A DNA stretch of 64,000 nt from Thiomicrorhabdus sp965603495 (GCA_965603495.1 CBFDDF010000011.1:35451-99450), one strand, 5' to 3'. Counted from the stretch's first letter, positions 17,793 through 27,695 are shown. Translations and numbers: made by a program. Notes: generated by a model from the letters alone, not told the origin.

Positions 17793-19181
17793 TTAGTTTT
17801 TTATTGTCTGTTTAAGTTGAGAAATAAAATCAAGGTAGTGTGGTCGATTAGTTTGATATGTACCGTCTACACCCATGAACATGACGACATAAGAGCCAGT
17901 TTCAGATGCCCAAGATGTGACTTCATGGTGTAGTAAAGTCTTTTTGTCGTAAACATGTTGGCTGCTTAAATCCCTGATCCCTAAGGGGGTGGGTTTAGTA
18001 TCTAATTTGATATCAAATTTGTTCAGCCAATGATTTGAAAAAGCTTCAAGCTGAGTCGATGGGCTGTAGGCTAAAAGAAGCGTTCCCTGTGAACGACCTA
18101 CAGGACTATTGTCTCTGGCTGCGCCAGTAGATATGACAACTACTTGCATTTGCATATCATTGCTGGCTTTATAATTTTGCAGGCGTGTTGTCATAAAGTA
18201 ATAAGGGTATTTAATAGTCCAGGCATTTGATTCTGTTGTTAGTTGGTAAAGATCCTTTTCTAAAGAGAGAATAAAAGACTGTGGGGTTTTAAATTCAGAA
18301 AGCGGCTCCATCTGCTCACTTTTAACTTTGTTATAAACCAGTGAGCCTCCAAATACACCGAGTTTTTCAGACCAATAAAAGAGTGTTTGTAAAATTAAAT
18401 CAGGCTCTTTTGGCAAGATAACTTTGTCTCTTTTATAAAGCTCTGAAACGTAAGTATTAAGAAGGTAGTAGAGATGTTCACGTGTTTTACGAATTTCCTG
18501 GGGATTGAGCTTTGAATAATTATTGTTTAGCCAGTTATTAGATGCTGGTGTATCTGCAACAACATGCGCATAATTGAATACAGGATTATCAAGAGGGTTG
18601 GTCGAGTAACCTTGCTGAGCTACTTCTGTAGCCGTAAACTGAGAGTTAAGTACCATGCTAGCGCCATTTACTTGGTCTATGATTTTAGCATCAACTTTGT
18701 ATTTTCCAAACGGTTCACCTGGCTCAATTATGATTCTCGTATAATCGACACTTAGCCCCAGTCTTTTGTTACGCGGTGGTGGTTTTCCTGACCAGACTTC
18801 CATTAAAGGTTGATCAGATGAGTAAACGGTACCATCAGGTTTATATACCGTAATCTTCATTTTTAGATCACAATTTCCTTCTGAATTGACTGCACATTTA
18901 CCGAATAAAACAAATATAGAGAGGGGTTTATTGATTTCAATTTTATTAGATGATGGTAAATAAACTTTTTGTGATGGTGTCGCCCAGTTTTTTAACAGTA
19001 GAGCTTCATTGTCTGAAAGAATGAGTTTGGCGGAAATAGTCTCTATTGATTGATTAAGACTGGAATCAGCTATTGTATTATCGTGATTATTGACCAACGC
19101 TGCATTTACTATTGTTGAGGCTGTAAATAAAAGAGACACGGCCATTATAATTTTTTTGATAAAGCCCATTTTTAAATCCAT
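17793..19181 (-). CDS. Unknown secreted protein
   Basis: The gene is not recognised. The 462-residue product has an N-terminal signal peptide (KKIIMAVSLLFTASTIVNA), so it is probably periplasmic or exported. The first half looks like a beta-rich domain (FVLFGKCAVNSEGNCDLKMKITVYKPDG, then EPGEPFGKYKVDAKIID), reminiscent of Ig-like periplasmic domains. The second half is mixed and contains MQMQVVVISTGAARDNSPVGRS and ends with GSYVVMFMGVDGTYQTNRPHYLDF. The gene is AT-rich with simple codon use compared with dgt beside it, suggesting a different history. A second in-frame ATG at 19169 is also possible. It follows dgt by 100 nt on the same strand but has no obvious functional link. Confidence 0.75.
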   Translation of the reverse strand: MDLKMGFIKKIIMAVSLLFTASTIVNAALVNNHDNTIADSSLNQSIETISAKLILSDNEALLLKNWATPSQKVYLPSSNKIEINKPLSIFVLFGKCAVNSEGNCDLKMKITVYKPDGTVYSSDQPLMEVWSGKPPPRNKRLGLSVDYTRIIIEPGEPFGKYKVDAKIIDQVNGASMVLNSQFTATEVAQQGYSTNPLDNPVFNYAHVVADTPASNNWLNNNYSKLNPQEIRKTREHLYYLLNTYVSELYKRDKVILPKEPDLILQTLFYWSEKLGVFGGSLVYNKVKSEQMEPLSEFKTPQSFILSLEKDLYQLTTESNAWTIKYPYYFMTTRLQNYKASNDMQMQVVVISTGAARDNSPVGRSQGTLLLAYSPSTQLEAFSNHWLNKFDIKLDTKPTPLGIRDLSSQHVYDKKTLLHHEVTSWASETGSYVVMFMGVDGTYQTNRPHYLDFISQLKQTIKN

Positions 19182-19281
19182 TTTTAGACAGAATCATTAT
19201 TCTGAATTATTAAAGCTATCCAACGCCTATAAAAACCTGAGGGTAAAGGGAATGCTACCCTTTTATTAATCCATGAGTTGT

Positions 19282-20646
19282 TTACAGCCTATCAAAGATA
19301 GAGCCTTGCGCAGGCGTAAACAGCTTGGCATATAGTCTGGCCGCATAAGTATTGGTCATGCCCGCGATGTAGTCTGAAATAACACGCTGCTTTGCTTGAT
19401 CTGTCGGCGCTTTTTTATACTTTTCATAAGCCGTCGTGGTGAGCAAAGCACTCGGATTGGCGCGTAAAGACTTAAACAACTCCAATACAATCAACTGACC
19501 TTTATATTCCATCTGCTTTACTTCCGGAATGGTAATTACATTTTTATACACAAATGTTTTTAACAGCTGTAAAACAGCAGCATGCTCTGGCTTCAACTTC
19601 GCTTGATAACGTAGCAAAGGATGTTCAAATTCTGAATTTTCGTCGATATAGATGCTTTCGACCATAATGCCAACCATTTTACTGACCGCATGCTTACGAC
19701 CTCGAGACGAGTGACTAAATAAACGCGTGGTCATTTCATCATCCCACAAAGCATATTCTTGAAACAGTGGGTTTTCCATGACCTCTGCTTGCCAAAGTTC
19801 ACGCGCCACCATTTTCATGGCAACGGCATCTTCTAAATCATGAATACCGTAAGCAATATCATCTGCCAGTTCCATAATGGTCGTATCCAAAGCCTTATAT
19901 TTCGTTTGCTTATGACAACCATCACAATCAGCAAGTTGCGTGAACTTTGCCCTATCTGCCAAAGAAAAAGGCTCCAGCACCCAATCAAACAAAACCTTTT
20001 CTTCTAAATAAAGGCTTTTAGGGGGCGACCAACGATTCATCTGTAAGGTTCTAAAGTCATCGACTTGCTGTTCTTGTAACTGAGCCAGGTAATTGGTATT
20101 TGATGCGGTTACATCATTATAGATGGCAGGGTATTTCATCACGCCTAATGCCGTTCTACGCGATAGGTCCAAGCCATTTTCAGGGGTATACTCTCCCAGT
20201 TTTGCCAAGATTCTTAAGGTCTGGGCATTCCCCTCAAAGCCGCCATAATGGCGCATCATGTAGTTTAATGCGACTTCACCCCCATGCCCAAAAGGCGGAT
20301 GCCCTAAGTCATGCGCTAAACAAATCGCTTCTATTAAATAGAAAGACGGTAACCAAGCTATGTAATCAGCCTCTTTATCGCTCTCATCCGTACCAACCGT
20401 AATCAGCTGCTCCACTAGACCGGAACCAATTTGGGCAACCTCCATAGAGTGTGTCAGTCGCGTTCGATAAAAATCGGATTCACTTAACCCAAAAATTTGG
20501 GTCTTTGCTTGCAGTCTTCTGAAGGAGGCTGAATGGATAACCCGAGCACGATCTCTTTGATAAACAATCCGCGCAGGGCGCGCTGGCAAGTCATTCAGAT
20601 AATCGGTATATCGTTGTGTCCAATTAGGTGTTTCAAGAGAGTCCAT
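19282..20646 (-). CDS. dgt: Deoxyguanosinetriphosphate triphosphohydrolase-like protein
   Basis: An HD-domain dNTPase that cuts dGTP (or other dNTPs) to nucleoside and tripolyphosphate. The 454-residue protein contains RVIHSASFRRLQAKTQIF, the HD-signature residues in THSMEVAQIG and AHDLGHPPFGHGGE, and the metal-binding ELADDIAYGIHDLEDA. Length fits the Dgt subfamily of bacteria. It stands alone, divergent from a small lipoprotein gene. Whether it prefers dGTP cannot be judged from sequence, so the name follows the family. Confidence 0.93.
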   Translation of the reverse strand: MDSLETPNWTQRYTDYLNDLPARPARIVYQRDRARVIHSASFRRLQAKTQIFGLSESDFYRTRLTHSMEVAQIGSGLVEQLITVGTDESDKEADYIAWLPSFYLIEAICLAHDLGHPPFGHGGEVALNYMMRHYGGFEGNAQTLRILAKLGEYTPENGLDLSRRTALGVMKYPAIYNDVTASNTNYLAQLQEQQVDDFRTLQMNRWSPPKSLYLEEKVLFDWVLEPFSLADRAKFTQLADCDGCHKQTKYKALDTTIMELADDIAYGIHDLEDAVAMKMVARELWQAEVMENPLFQEYALWDDEMTTRLFSHSSRGRKHAVSKMVGIMVESIYIDENSEFEHPLLRYQAKLKPEHAAVLQLLKTFVYKNVITIPEVKQMEYKGQLIVLELFKSLRANPSALLTTTAYEKYKKAPTDQAKQRVISDYIAGMTNTYAARLYAKLFTPAQGSIFDRL

Positions 20647-20856
20647 ATGTCTTTGCTCATTTAAAGTTGTTTAGTTGCTTGACATGATACTAAAAAACAA
20701 TGATTCCAAGTGGCTTTACTTTAACTTAGGTTCCCCTAGTAGATAAGACGTCCTCCCTATAGACGAAATCTATTTTTGGCGTTATTCTAATAAAGTAACG
20801 TTTACACTAAAATAGACTCTTATAAAAAAGTCCATTGCAAAATATGAGGTTGAACA

Positions 20857-21072
20857 ATGAATACAGTTAGAAATGCAGTGATCAAGTCAAATTTTCCGTT
20901 TCTTATGGCTCTAACGGCTTCAATGTTATTACTCTCAGGTTGCGGACAATCCCCTGCTGAACTGTGTATTGAAGAAAAGAGCTCGCTTTGGAATACTAAG
21001 GCCGTGAGCAAAGCAGACAACCAACCCTACTGGGATGCGGTTGAGTTATGTCGTCAAAAAAACAAAGAGTAG
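20857..21072 (+). CDS. Small lipoprotein of unknown function
   Basis: A 71-residue product with a lipoprotein signal peptide and lipobox LLSGC (Cys29), followed by a short charged domain containing two more Cys (ELCIEEKSSLWNTKAV and ELCRQKNKE). The ATG is preceded by TGAGGTTG at a proper distance. It lies 88 nt before ydbH on the same strand and could be part of that envelope-gene unit. No family was recognised; the lipobox is the only firm evidence. Confidence 0.7.
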   Translation: MNTVRNAVIKSNFPFLMALTASMLLLSGCGQSPAELCIEEKSSLWNTKAVSKADNQPYWDAVELCRQKNKE

Positions 21073-21160
21073 TCAAAAGCGTAATAAGACCTAATTTTCA
21101 TACCTTGCCGCTGACTGGGGAGACAACGCCCTAGGAAACCCATTACCTGAGAGGCAAACG

Positions 21161-24100
21161 ATGCGTTGGATAAAAAGTCTTAGCCTTATTTTCCTGGTAA
21201 CGGTGCTACTTCTCATGGCAGGGGTTTCATTCACGCTGCATCAAAAACTTAAACAAGCTGAGATTACGAATCTTACCTGGTCAATTGATCACCTGAATTT
21301 AACCTCCCTACAGTTAAACACGCTTAACGCCACCTATCAGCAACAGCAGCATTTCAAATTAACTGACGTCCAAATCCACTGGACAGATGTCGATACTTGG
21401 TTTGATTCTTCTTTTCAAATCAAAACATTAAGCATCGACAGTGCGCAGATACAACAGATAAAAGTAGCCGACCAATCTGTAAGCAAGCATCAGGCGCCCA
21501 CTATAGAGACTCCCTCTGCATTTTCCTGGCCTAACACATTAGAGGACTGGCAAACTGGCCCCTCCTTAAGTGCTCGCTTCTCTTGGTTGGCGTTACTCCC
21601 TAAAACAGCAGAGATTAAACACCTCTCACTGAGCAGTGTTTGCCCGGCAGGCCAATGTGCTTTGATTGGACAAATCAGCGCATCATTTGAAAATGCACCG
21701 CAAACCAACCAAACTGAACAAGTTACGCCATTGCAAGCGAGCATTCAGGGTTTCTTAGTGAATCCAGAATCAGCAGATAATCAACTCTCGTTTCAATTAA
21801 AGGCCGCCTTAAGTTCTGAAAACTTACCGAATTTACAGCTACAACTTTCCTTAGATAAGACGCTCAGCTTAACACTGAATAATGACATAACATCTGACAG
21901 TTTGCTTTTAACAAGACTCCAACTATCAGGCATGGCACCCAAGCCAGTCTGGTTTAAAACCCTTGAATCCTGGTCTGGATTCAGTTTATCTGAGGCCGCC
22001 TTGTTACAGTTACGACAACAGGCTTTAACACCTGTTAAAATCGAAATCAGCAATAGCATGCCTTTAGCTTCTGTGAACTTACTGATTCAGCAGCTGACAA
22101 CACAGCCCTCCAAAGCCGTGAATATCCAAACCACAGAAAATTCACCTCTATCTTCATCAGCCACTCAACCAGACCAACCTTCTGTTAACGAGACCAATTT
22201 AGCGATTACGCCCCCTTTATTAGCTCAGCTATCTACCCAATTACCACTTGAACACCTCTCTAGCCTATCCACACAATTTGAGATGCATGTTGAACTGCCT
22301 AAACTCACCCCTATTCCAGCAATCGGTTTGTTACAAGGGCAACTCACAGCCAAGCTTGAACTTCAACAAGGCGTGTTAGAGGATTATCAACTGCAAACCA
22401 GCGGTATCCTCTCAAATCACTTAATCACAGAAAAGTTAAACACACTTGGATTCATCAAAGGAATTGAGATTGATAAAATTGGCTTTGAACTTAACAGTCA
22501 GCGCACTTCTCAGAAAAATGAATTAACTTCTATTCCCTTTGAACTGTCCTTAAACTCTGTCACAGGGTCGGCTCATAAAAGCCAGTTCCATCTATTCAGT
22601 CAGGGTGAACTCTCTTTAGAGGAAATGCCTAACCTCAATTTTCATCACGCCCTATTAACCTGGCAACAACCAAGCTTAACAATCCAAACAAATCCGGATC
22701 AACCTGTGTATCGCCTCAGCAACCTTAAGGCTGACATTCCATTTACAGCTGACTATCACAATCAATCTTTAACGTTCAAGACTAACAAGACGATTATAAA
22801 AGGCGATCTACTCGTGTTCGATTTGGGCAATATTAAAACGCCAATCGCAACACTCAGCCAATCGAGCCTGCAATTAACGACGCTCAAGTTCAACTTAAAG
22901 CACGACGATATTAAGCCTCTAACTTGGTCTCTCTCTAGCAAGCAAGCTACGCTTAAAACCCAATTCAGAAGCTCTCAGCTAAAGGCTAAAAACCTACAGG
23001 CCAGCTTAAACTCATTACAACTAAACAGCTCAGATAATGAATCAACATCTAATCCCATACAAATCAAAGCAAACTATAGTGTGACCACTCCGCGGTTAGA
23101 ACAAGCCCAACTCTTGCTACAATTTTGGGCTGCGAAAGGCACTTTATCGGGTGGATTCAATAACCTTCAATTTTCGGGTCGGATTAGCAATGCGGCCGAA
23201 TTAAATGTTCAACATAATAGTCGCTGGAAAAATCAAAAGCTCTCTACCAATTGGTCACTAGACTCGCTATTTTTTCTGGCCGGTAATCCGCTTAAAAAAT
23301 CCTTCACTTTTTGGCCTCAGCAACTCACTTTGGCCAGTGGCCAACTGGCTTTAAAAGGCCAATTTAATTTGAATGCCAAGTCTTTAAAAGATCCTCTTTC
23401 GGCGCTGTCTGGCACTGTTAATGCCTATATAAAGCAAATCAGTGGTCTTTATCAACAAACCGCCTTCAGCCAAATAAGCACGTTAACAACTCTTAACTTG
23501 AGCAATAAACAGCTTAATGTTTCTCTGCCAACCTTAAATATTACACGAGTAACGCATGGCTTGATTGCCGGACCGATTCAAATGACTGCTCAATATCGAG
23601 GTTCAATCGCCAACCCTCTACAAGGATTACTTAAAATTGATACCTTACAAAGCGGACTCTTTAATGGCCAGGCCTGGTTAGATCCTCAAACTATTGATCT
23701 GTCTAATGCTTTTAAAATCCAACTACACCTAAAAGATGCAGAGATTGAAGAACTGCTGAAGCAACATCCCACTAGCGATTTAACTGGTCAAGGGCTAGTG
23801 GATGGAACCTTACCTCTGGAAATTGATTTAATGAACGAACCGCCGCGTTTTGAAATCCAACAAGGCCAGGTCTCCTCTCAGCCCAGTGGCGGGTTATTAC
23901 GATACCAACCCGCAGCCAAATCAGGAATCGGTAAAAGCAATCAAAGTATGCAGCTAGTCTTGGATGTATTGGATGACTTTCACTACACTTTATTACAGAG
24001 TAGTGTCAGTGTTGGAGCTGATAAAAAGCTCATTCTCGGATTAACACTGCATGGTCGAAACCCAAACCTGGAGAAAGGGCGTGCTGTTAATTTAAATATT

Positions 24101-24220
24101 AATCTGGAGGAGGATTTACCTTCTTTGATTACCAGTATGCAAATTACCAACCAGGTCAGTGAAACCATTAAACGCAGAGTTCAAGAAAAAATCCAACGAC
24201 AGGCAATACCTGCAAAATAG
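21161..24220 (+). CDS. ydbH: AsmA-like envelope-spanning protein YdbH
   Basis: YdbH, with TamB and YhdP, carries phospholipid from the inner to the outer membrane in E. coli. The 1,019-residue protein has one N-terminal membrane anchor (SLSLIFLVTVLLLMAGVSFTL) and a long periplasmic body of repeated beta-strand-rich AsmA-like sequence rich in Leu, Gln, Ser and Thr. The C-terminal part (DLTGQGLVDGTLPLEID, PSGGLLRYQPAA) looks like the YdbH dicarboxylate-transport-like domain. Identification is secured by the two downstream genes ynbE and ydbL. One 11/12 palindrome copy at 23667 encodes GQAWLDP. Confidence 0.85.
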   Translation: MRWIKSLSLIFLVTVLLLMAGVSFTLHQKLKQAEITNLTWSIDHLNLTSLQLNTLNATYQQQQHFKLTDVQIHWTDVDTWFDSSFQIKTLSIDSAQIQQIKVADQSVSKHQAPTIETPSAFSWPNTLEDWQTGPSLSARFSWLALLPKTAEIKHLSLSSVCPAGQCALIGQISASFENAPQTNQTEQVTPLQASIQGFLVNPESADNQLSFQLKAALSSENLPNLQLQLSLDKTLSLTLNNDITSDSLLLTRLQLSGMAPKPVWFKTLESWSGFSLSEAALLQLRQQALTPVKIEISNSMPLASVNLLIQQLTTQPSKAVNIQTTENSPLSSSATQPDQPSVNETNLAITPPLLAQLSTQLPLEHLSSLSTQFEMHVELPKLTPIPAIGLLQGQLTAKLELQQGVLEDYQLQTSGILSNHLITEKLNTLGFIKGIEIDKIGFELNSQRTSQKNELTSIPFELSLNSVTGSAHKSQFHLFSQGELSLEEMPNLNFHHALLTWQQPSLTIQTNPDQPVYRLSNLKADIPFTADYHNQSLTFKTNKTIIKGDLLVFDLGNIKTPIATLSQSSLQLTTLKFNLKHDDIKPLTWSLSSKQATLKTQFRSSQLKAKNLQASLNSLQLNSSDNESTSNPIQIKANYSVTTPRLEQAQLLLQFWAAKGTLSGGFNNLQFSGRISNAAELNVQHNSRWKNQKLSTNWSLDSLFFLAGNPLKKSFTFWPQQLTLASGQLALKGQFNLNAKSLKDPLSALSGTVNAYIKQISGLYQQTAFSQISTLTTLNLSNKQLNVSLPTLNITRVTHGLIAGPIQMTAQYRGSIANPLQGLLKIDTLQSGLFNGQAWLDPQTIDLSNAFKIQLHLKDAEIEELLKQHPTSDLTGQGLVDGTLPLEIDLMNEPPRFEIQQGQVSSQPSGGLLRYQPAAKSGIGKSNQSMQLVLDVLDDFHYTLLQSSVSVGADKKLILGLTLHGRNPNLEKGRAVNLNINLEEDLPSLITSMQITNQVSETIKRRVQEKIQRQAIPAK
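23667..23678. repeat. Near-copy of the palindrome inside ydbH (11/12)
   Basis: GCCAGGCCTGGT has an intact 10-bp core and encodes Gln-Ala-Trp. Confidence 0.8.
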
Positions 24221-24366
24221 ACAGCCGATCAGTAAACCCCTTTTTTGAGTTTCTGATAAACTGAACATCTGACTTATTGAAAGTTGAGTAAGCGTTAAAA
24301 TAAACCAAGATAGATTTACATGCCTTATTAAACCTCTAAGCGCATCTAACCATAGGAGATTGCAAT

Positions 24367-24570
24367 ATGGTTTTATTAAAAACATTCAGTAAAGCGGTAC
24401 TTTTAGCAGGCCTGGTCGCTGTCGTTTCGGCTTGTACACCTTCCGTTCAAGTCGCGTTACCGAATGAACCAATTAACATCAATCTAAACGTTAAAATTCA
24501 ACATGAAATTTTAATTAAAGTCGATAAACAACTCGATGCCATGTTCAGCGAATCTAGCGGCTTATTCTAA
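24367..24570 (+). CDS. ynbE: YnbE-like outer membrane lipoprotein
   Basis: A 67-residue lipoprotein with lipobox VVSAC (Cys23), then the short characteristic YnbE body TPSVQVALPNEPININLNVKIQHEILIKVDKQLD. In E. coli, YnbE forms a stack of beta strands that docks YdbH to the outer membrane; that model is taken from the literature, not seen here. It lies 146 nt after ydbH and 15 nt before ydbL, the conserved operon order. A degenerate palindrome (24405-24416, 11/12) falls in its signal peptide and encodes Ala-Gly-Leu-Val. Confidence 0.88.
   Translation: MVLLKTFSKAVLLAGLVAVVSACTPSVQVALPNEPININLNVKIQHEILIKVDKQLDAMFSESSGLF
24405..24416. repeat. Near-copy of the palindrome in the ynbE signal peptide (11/12)
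   Basis: AGCAGGCCTGGT differs at one base and encodes Ala-Gly-Leu-Val. Confidence 0.7.
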
Positions 24571-24585
24571 GAATGACTATTAGGG

Positions 24586-24945
24586 ATGAAAACCATGACT
24601 TTTAAAAAAACACTCCAGCCTTTCTTCTTTATTCTGATGCTTGCCATGTCGGTGAACGTTTATGCTATGACACTACAACAGGCGATGGGTCAGTTAGGAA
24701 CTTATAAATCCCAAGGTATTGTTGGCGAACAACCGAACGGTTACCTGGGTACCGTTCAAAATAAAAACGACGCAGAACAATTGGTTCAACTGATTAATGA
24801 AGCTCGAAAATCTCAATATCAAAATATGGCAAATACCAACAACATAGCCATTCAAGAAATTGAAGCCTTAGCGGGAAAAAAGGCCTTAGAAAAAACTCAG
24901 CCCGGTCATTACATACAACTAAATGGTCGCTGGGTTAAAAAATAA
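24586..24945 (+). CDS. ydbL: YdbL family periplasmic protein (DUF1318)
   Basis: A 119-residue protein with a signal peptide ending near VNVYA and the DUF1318 body LQQAMGQLGTYKSQGIVGEQPNGYLGTV, NDAEQLVQLINEARKSQYQNMA and a C-terminal GHYIQLNGRWVKK. In E. coli YdbL is proposed to chaperone YnbE so that it does not over-polymerise. It completes the ydbH-ynbE-ydbL operon; a strong terminator follows immediately. Confidence 0.9.
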   Translation: MKTMTFKKTLQPFFFILMLAMSVNVYAMTLQQAMGQLGTYKSQGIVGEQPNGYLGTVQNKNDAEQLVQLINEARKSQYQNMANTNNIAIQEIEALAGKKALEKTQPGHYIQLNGRWVKK

Positions 24946-24955
24946 ACCCTTCTGT

Positions 24956-24998
24956 ATAAACCTTTACGCTTCTACGTAAAGGTTTTCTGTTTTTTTTA
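24956..24998 (+). terminator. Strong terminator of the ydbH operon
   Basis: A perfect 11-bp stem AAACCTTTACG / CGTAAAGGTTT with a 6-base loop is followed by a long T tract (TTTTCTGTTTTTTTT). It lies 12 nt after the ydbL stop. Confidence 0.92.
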
Positions 24999-25165
24999 AA
25001 AAACGGCCTTTAATCCAATAAAGCTCAACAGCAAAATTTCTAGTCACTGCATTCAAACATCTTTTGCAAACTATCTCTGTACTTGGCCTTTTAAATCCAT
25101 TGAATCCTCTATCGCATCTGTTACCATTCACTTAATACCTAGTAAAAATGCGTTGGAGAGCAAGC

Positions 25166-27505
25166 ATGAAAATTTTATCGTTGATCTTAAAAGTTATCGC
25201 CGGTCTGGTCGCCGTCATTATTGTTGCGATCGGTGTCATTGCAATCACCGTTGACCCAAATGATTACCGTGATGAAATCACTGAATTGGTAAAGAAAGAG
25301 ACCGGGCGTGATTTACAAATTGAAACCATGAGCCTCTCCTTTTTCCCCCATCTAGGACTTAACTTAGAAAACACTTCTTTAAGTAATGCCGCAGGATTCA
25401 GTCAGCAAGCCTTTTTAAAGATTGATAAGGCACAAGTCGGCGCCGCCATTTTACCTTTACTTAGCCAAAATCTAGAAATCGACACTCTGACACTCCATGG
25501 TCTAGATCTAAACCTAGAAAAAAATGCCGAAGGTATTAGTAACTGGGATGATTTAATCAAGAAAGACGATGAAGTCAAAACCGAAGAAAAATCAGAAGAT
25601 ACTGCAAACCCTCTGGATAAATTGGCCGCGCTGAACTTTGGCGGTATTGACATTCAAAATGGTCAGGTACATTGGAACGATCAGCAAGCCCAACAGACCG
25701 TTGACCTAAAACTCTCCGAATTATCGACTAGCGCGATTACTTTTGGTGAGTTTTTCAACATCGTTTTATCTGCTGAAACCACGGTTGCCAAACCAGCACT
25801 TAAATCACAGTTAAACTTAACGATTGAAGCTAAACTTGAAAAAGACGGTCGTTATTTTTTGCGTAATCTAGCACTTAAAAGCACTACGCAAGGTAGCGGC
25901 ATTCCTGTCGAGAAAGCAACGGCTGAACTAACCATCCCTACCCTCGATTTAGCCATGGAAAAAAACCAACTGTCACTGCCTATCCTAACGTTGGCTTATG
26001 ATGTGATTGGCGGTAAAGATTTTCCGATGCAAACCATTCAAGGAGAATTAACCGTCAAGGAGTTTAGCGGAGACTTAAAGACGCAACAATTCAAAGCACA
26101 GAAACTGGCTGTAAATACTGCTTTAACAGGTGATTCATTACCGGGTGGTAAGGCACAAATCAATCTATCAACTCAACCTACTATCGATATTACAGCGCAA
26201 ACGGCAAACTTAGATCAACTCTCTTTGAGTGCCATGGATATTGTGGCCAAAGGTTCTGTTAAAGCCACGCAAATTACGACCGAAGCCTTGGTCGATGCAA
26301 AACTGGATATTGCTGAAACGAATCTGCGAGCCCTTTTAAAGCAGTTAAAAATAAGCTTACCTGAAATGGCCGATGCCAAAACCTTAACTAAGTTCGCAGC
26401 CTCTTTAGGTGTGCACTTTAATGCCAAAACACAAGCGGTGAGTGTTAAAAATCTTAAAGTCACCTTAGATGATACTTTATTAACGGGTAATGGCTCGGTC
26501 AGTCAGTTTGACGCGCCAAATATTCGTTATGATTTGGCTTTAACTAAAATTGATTTGAATCGTTATTTGCCCGCGAAAAAAGCCGTTGTAGAATCTGAAA
26601 AAACGGCACCCGTTGCAGAAACCGATATTCCTCTGCCGACTGAGTTATTACGTAAATTAACCATCAACGGAACCTTCAAAGCCGAAGCGGTCACGTTTGA
26701 TAAACTCCTACCAAAAAACATCGTCTTAACGGTTAAAGGAAGTAAAGGTAAAATCAACGCGAATCCAATTCGTGCTGATATTTTCAAAACCAGCATTAAT
26801 GCTCAGGCAGGTTTGGATGTCAGTGGCAAAACGCCACAATACAGCTTTATAACAGATGCTAAGAAAGTCCCTATTGGGGATGTATTGATGGCCTTTACCG
26901 GCAAAGAACAAATGAGTGGTACTGGCGCAGTTGGGGCTAATATCACCACTGCTGGTAGTCGTATATCGCATTTCAAACAAAACCTGAATGGCACCGCTGC
27001 CGCCAACTTAGAAGATGGCGCAATCAAAGGCTTTAACTTGGCGCAATCTATTCGTGAAGCCAAAGCCAAAATGAACGGTACTACCACGCCTGCGGCAAAC
27101 GGTGATTTACAAACTGATTTTAGTTCACTGATTGCTCAAGTAAGCATTAAGCAAGGTATCGTCACTACCACCAAACTGCTTGCACAAGCACCATTTATGC
27201 GTATCACTGGCTCAGGAACGGTTGACCTGCCTAAAGAATCTTTAAACTATCTGGTTAAAGCCAAAATTGTCGCTTCTGACAAAGGACAAGGCGGTGAAGA
27301 TCTTAAAGAACTTAATGGCCTAACGATTCCCGTCAAACTAAAAGGCGCCTGGACCAGCCCAAGTGTTTCGCTTGATCTGAACTCTTTACTAGAGCAGAAA
27401 GCCACCGCTGAAATTGAAAAGAAGAAAGATGAAGTCATTGAAGAGACTAAAAAGAAAGTTGAAGAGCAGCTTAAAGACACTTTATTCAAAGGCTTTAAGT
27501 TTTAA
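25166..27505 (+). CDS. asmA: AsmA family protein
   Basis: A 779-residue inner-membrane-anchored protein with one N-terminal helix (LILKVIAGLVAVIIVAIGVIAITV) followed by the AsmA signature DPNDYRDEITELVKKETGRDLQIE and a long beta-rich periplasmic domain. The C-terminal AsmA_2 domain includes GTAAANLEDGAIKGFNLAQSIREAKAKM and ITGSGTVDLPKESLNYLVKA, and the protein ends in a charged helix (EKKKDEVIEETKKKVEEQ). An ATG at 25148 also opens the frame, but 25166 has GGAGAG five bases upstream. It lies directly after the YdbH module, behind its own promoter, so two AsmA-type lipid-transfer candidates are neighbours. Confidence 0.93.
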   Translation: MKILSLILKVIAGLVAVIIVAIGVIAITVDPNDYRDEITELVKKETGRDLQIETMSLSFFPHLGLNLENTSLSNAAGFSQQAFLKIDKAQVGAAILPLLSQNLEIDTLTLHGLDLNLEKNAEGISNWDDLIKKDDEVKTEEKSEDTANPLDKLAALNFGGIDIQNGQVHWNDQQAQQTVDLKLSELSTSAITFGEFFNIVLSAETTVAKPALKSQLNLTIEAKLEKDGRYFLRNLALKSTTQGSGIPVEKATAELTIPTLDLAMEKNQLSLPILTLAYDVIGGKDFPMQTIQGELTVKEFSGDLKTQQFKAQKLAVNTALTGDSLPGGKAQINLSTQPTIDITAQTANLDQLSLSAMDIVAKGSVKATQITTEALVDAKLDIAETNLRALLKQLKISLPEMADAKTLTKFAASLGVHFNAKTQAVSVKNLKVTLDDTLLTGNGSVSQFDAPNIRYDLALTKIDLNRYLPAKKAVVESEKTAPVAETDIPLPTELLRKLTINGTFKAEAVTFDKLLPKNIVLTVKGSKGKINANPIRADIFKTSINAQAGLDVSGKTPQYSFITDAKKVPIGDVLMAFTGKEQMSGTGAVGANITTAGSRISHFKQNLNGTAAANLEDGAIKGFNLAQSIREAKAKMNGTTTPAANGDLQTDFSSLIAQVSIKQGIVTTTKLLAQAPFMRITGSGTVDLPKESLNYLVKAKIVASDKGQGGEDLKELNGLTIPVKLKGAWTSPSVSLDLNSLLEQKATAEIEKKKDEVIEETKKKVEEQLKDTLFKGFKF

Positions 27506-27561
27506 TTCGTAGACTTCCTTAGTCAATATTTCGGCTTAAAAACCAGGCCCATTTGAAAACC

Positions 27562-27573
27562 ACCAGGCCTGGT
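27562..27573. repeat. Palindrome ACCAGGCCTGGT after asmA
   Basis: Perfect copy, 57 nt after the asmA stop and 22 nt before its terminator hairpin. A half-copy (AACCAGGCCC) lies just upstream at 27541-27550. Confidence 0.95.
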
Positions 27574-27594
27574 TAAAACAAAAGCAAAACTTTT

Positions 27595-27619
27595 CAAGCC
27601 CCTTAAATGGGGCTTTTTC
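27595..27619 (+). terminator. Terminator of asmA
   Basis: Stem AAGCCCC / GGGGCTT with a 6-base loop followed by TTTTTC. Confidence 0.85.
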
Positions 27620-27695
27620 ATTTCTTCAATACCTTCACCAAAAAATTCAGTCTATCCTGCTCCGTTTAATTTCAATAACTTAGTTAGCATTCTCT

